A DNA stretch of 64,000 nucleotides from NCBI GenBank assembly GCA_041749475.1, contig JBGTBD010000003.1, forward strand, positions 1 through 64,000, given 5' to 3'. A program made the position numbers and the translations under genes. This DNA is from JBGTBD01 sp041749475. GTDB lineage: Bacteria > Pseudomonadota > Alphaproteobacteria > Rickettsiales > UBA998. Positions 63,481 to 64,000 of this stretch are shown one piece after another (within the stretch, counting starts at the first letter, position 1; the number at the start of each line of letters is the position of its first letter). Below the pieces are notes generated by a model. The model did no database searches and had not been told where the DNA came from. It saw only the letters and a program-made list of their open reading frames with translations.

Positions 63481-64000
63481 TTATTTAATATCCAAAAAAG
63501 TAAGGCGATCCCTTGTGTAGCGAGCGGAATCGACTGCTGTTGCGTACTGGTTGAGGGAAATACCGAGGGTGGATGGGTCGGTCTGGAGGTCGGCCACTTC
63601 GAGTAAATGCAGTAATTGTTCTGCCGGGTAGAGGTAAGGTTGCAGAGCGGTGCGGACTTCCTGCCAGCGGGAAGCGGTGAGGGGAGTGGCTTCCATCGCG
63701 GCTTGTTTGGCGCGGTAGCCTTCGGTCGCCATGCTTTCGGGCGCGTCGTCCATCTGCCATTCCACGGACTCATGTTTCAGGAAATGCTCCTGTAATGTAG
63801 CCATCGTGAAGCTGGTAATGGCGATCTGTTCGCCGTGAAGGTATTGTTTGACGCGTTCGCCATGTTGCATTTCCAGCGTGTGGGCGATCATGTGTTCGCC
63901 ACCGCTGTAGGGGATGCTGGAGTGCATCCGCGTCATCCCCTCACCACCCATCAGAAGCAGGCGGAAGAGTTGTTCGATGGCCATGGCGTCACGTTTCAGC
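63481..64000 (-). CDS. Iron-containing glycerol-1-phosphate dehydrogenase-like protein (C-terminal part)
   Basis: The frame is open to the right edge, so only about 173 C-terminal residues are visible. S-S-I-P-Y-S-G-G-E-H-M-I-A-H-T-L-E-M and L-H-G-E-Q-I-A-I are metal-binding and core motifs of the glycerol-1-phosphate dehydrogenase/AraM group of the iron alcohol dehydrogenase superfamily. These enzymes reduce dihydroxyacetone phosphate, as in archaeal lipid synthesis; bacterial members have varied roles. The N-terminal NAD-binding part lies outside the window. Confidence 0.75.
   Translation of the reverse strand, partial: LKRDAMAIEQLFRLLLMGGEGMTRMHSSIPYSGGEHMIAHTLEMQHGERVKQYLHGEQIAITSFTMATLQEHFLKHESVEWQMDDAPESMATEGYRAKQAAMEATPLTASRWQEVRTALQPYLYPAEQLLHLLEVADLQTDPSTLGISLNQYATAVDSARYTRDRLTFLDIK

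Overview
The window looks like chromosomal DNA of an alphaproteobacterium with roughly mid-50s percent GC (judged by eye). The evidence is the neighbouring cckA, recA and alaS genes, the rpoZ-rsh-pdxJ-acpS order, the gyrA-coaD-peptidylprolyl isomerase-queA order, lipA next to a Coq10/RatA-type gene, a GyrA with an extended C-terminal domain, and a K+-independent membrane pyrophosphatase. I cannot fix the order; a Micavibrionales- or Rhodospirillales-like lineage is a guess. I saw no rRNA, tRNA, CRISPR array, transposase or prophage.

Layout. 1-10.1 kb: a Pel exopolysaccharide operon (tail of an upstream gene, then pelB, pelD, pelE, pelF, pelG and a 61-codon gene). No pelC lies between pelB and pelD. 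10.1-15.7 kb: an orphan gene, two tandem TPR-methyltransferase fusions and a TraX-family membrane protein. 15.7-22.3 kb, minus strand: alaS, recA and a cell-cycle kinase cckA split into two overlapping reading frames. 22.4-31.4 kb: a zinc-binding ABC lipoprotein-like binding protein (ZnuA type), a small lipoprotein, a lytic transglycosylase, the NAD(P)HX repair enzyme, an AsmA protein, and a methyltransferase next to a 2OG-Fe(II) oxygenase. 31.5-37.9 kb, minus strand: membrane pyrophosphatase hppA, two small membrane proteins, a decayed ppa fragment, a CHAP-type amidase, soluble pyrophosphatase ppa, an RcnB-like periplasmic protein and a TlpA-like thioredoxin. 37.9-47.7 kb: argG, gyrA, coaD, small lipoproteins, a Fur-box-controlled bfd-bfd-bfr iron storage operon, a periplasmic cyclophilin and queA. 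47.7-55 kb: Coq10-like gene, lipA, rpoZ, rsh, pdxJ and acpS, interrupted by small orphan genes. 55-64 kb: two DUF192-type secreted proteins, a glycine-rich protein, a glycosyltransferase, metZ, queE-queC-queF, a large secreted protein, and the C-terminal part of a glycerol-1-phosphate dehydrogenase family enzyme.

The core genes carry three overlays. The first is several families of short palindromic intergenic repeats, one of which supplies the last six codons of queA. The second is a set of hydrophilic orphan proteins without signal peptides, inserted at the joints of otherwise conserved operons. The third is gene decay and fission: a ppa remnant with an internal deletion, a two-frame cckA and a degenerate DUF192 copy. 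No single clearly new defence or metabolic system stands out. The most rewarding items are the split cckA, the apparently leaderless Fur-regulated bfd-bfd-bfr operon, the paired TPR-methyltransferases with TraX, the repeat-derived QueA tail, and a tandem-duplicated orphan protein.
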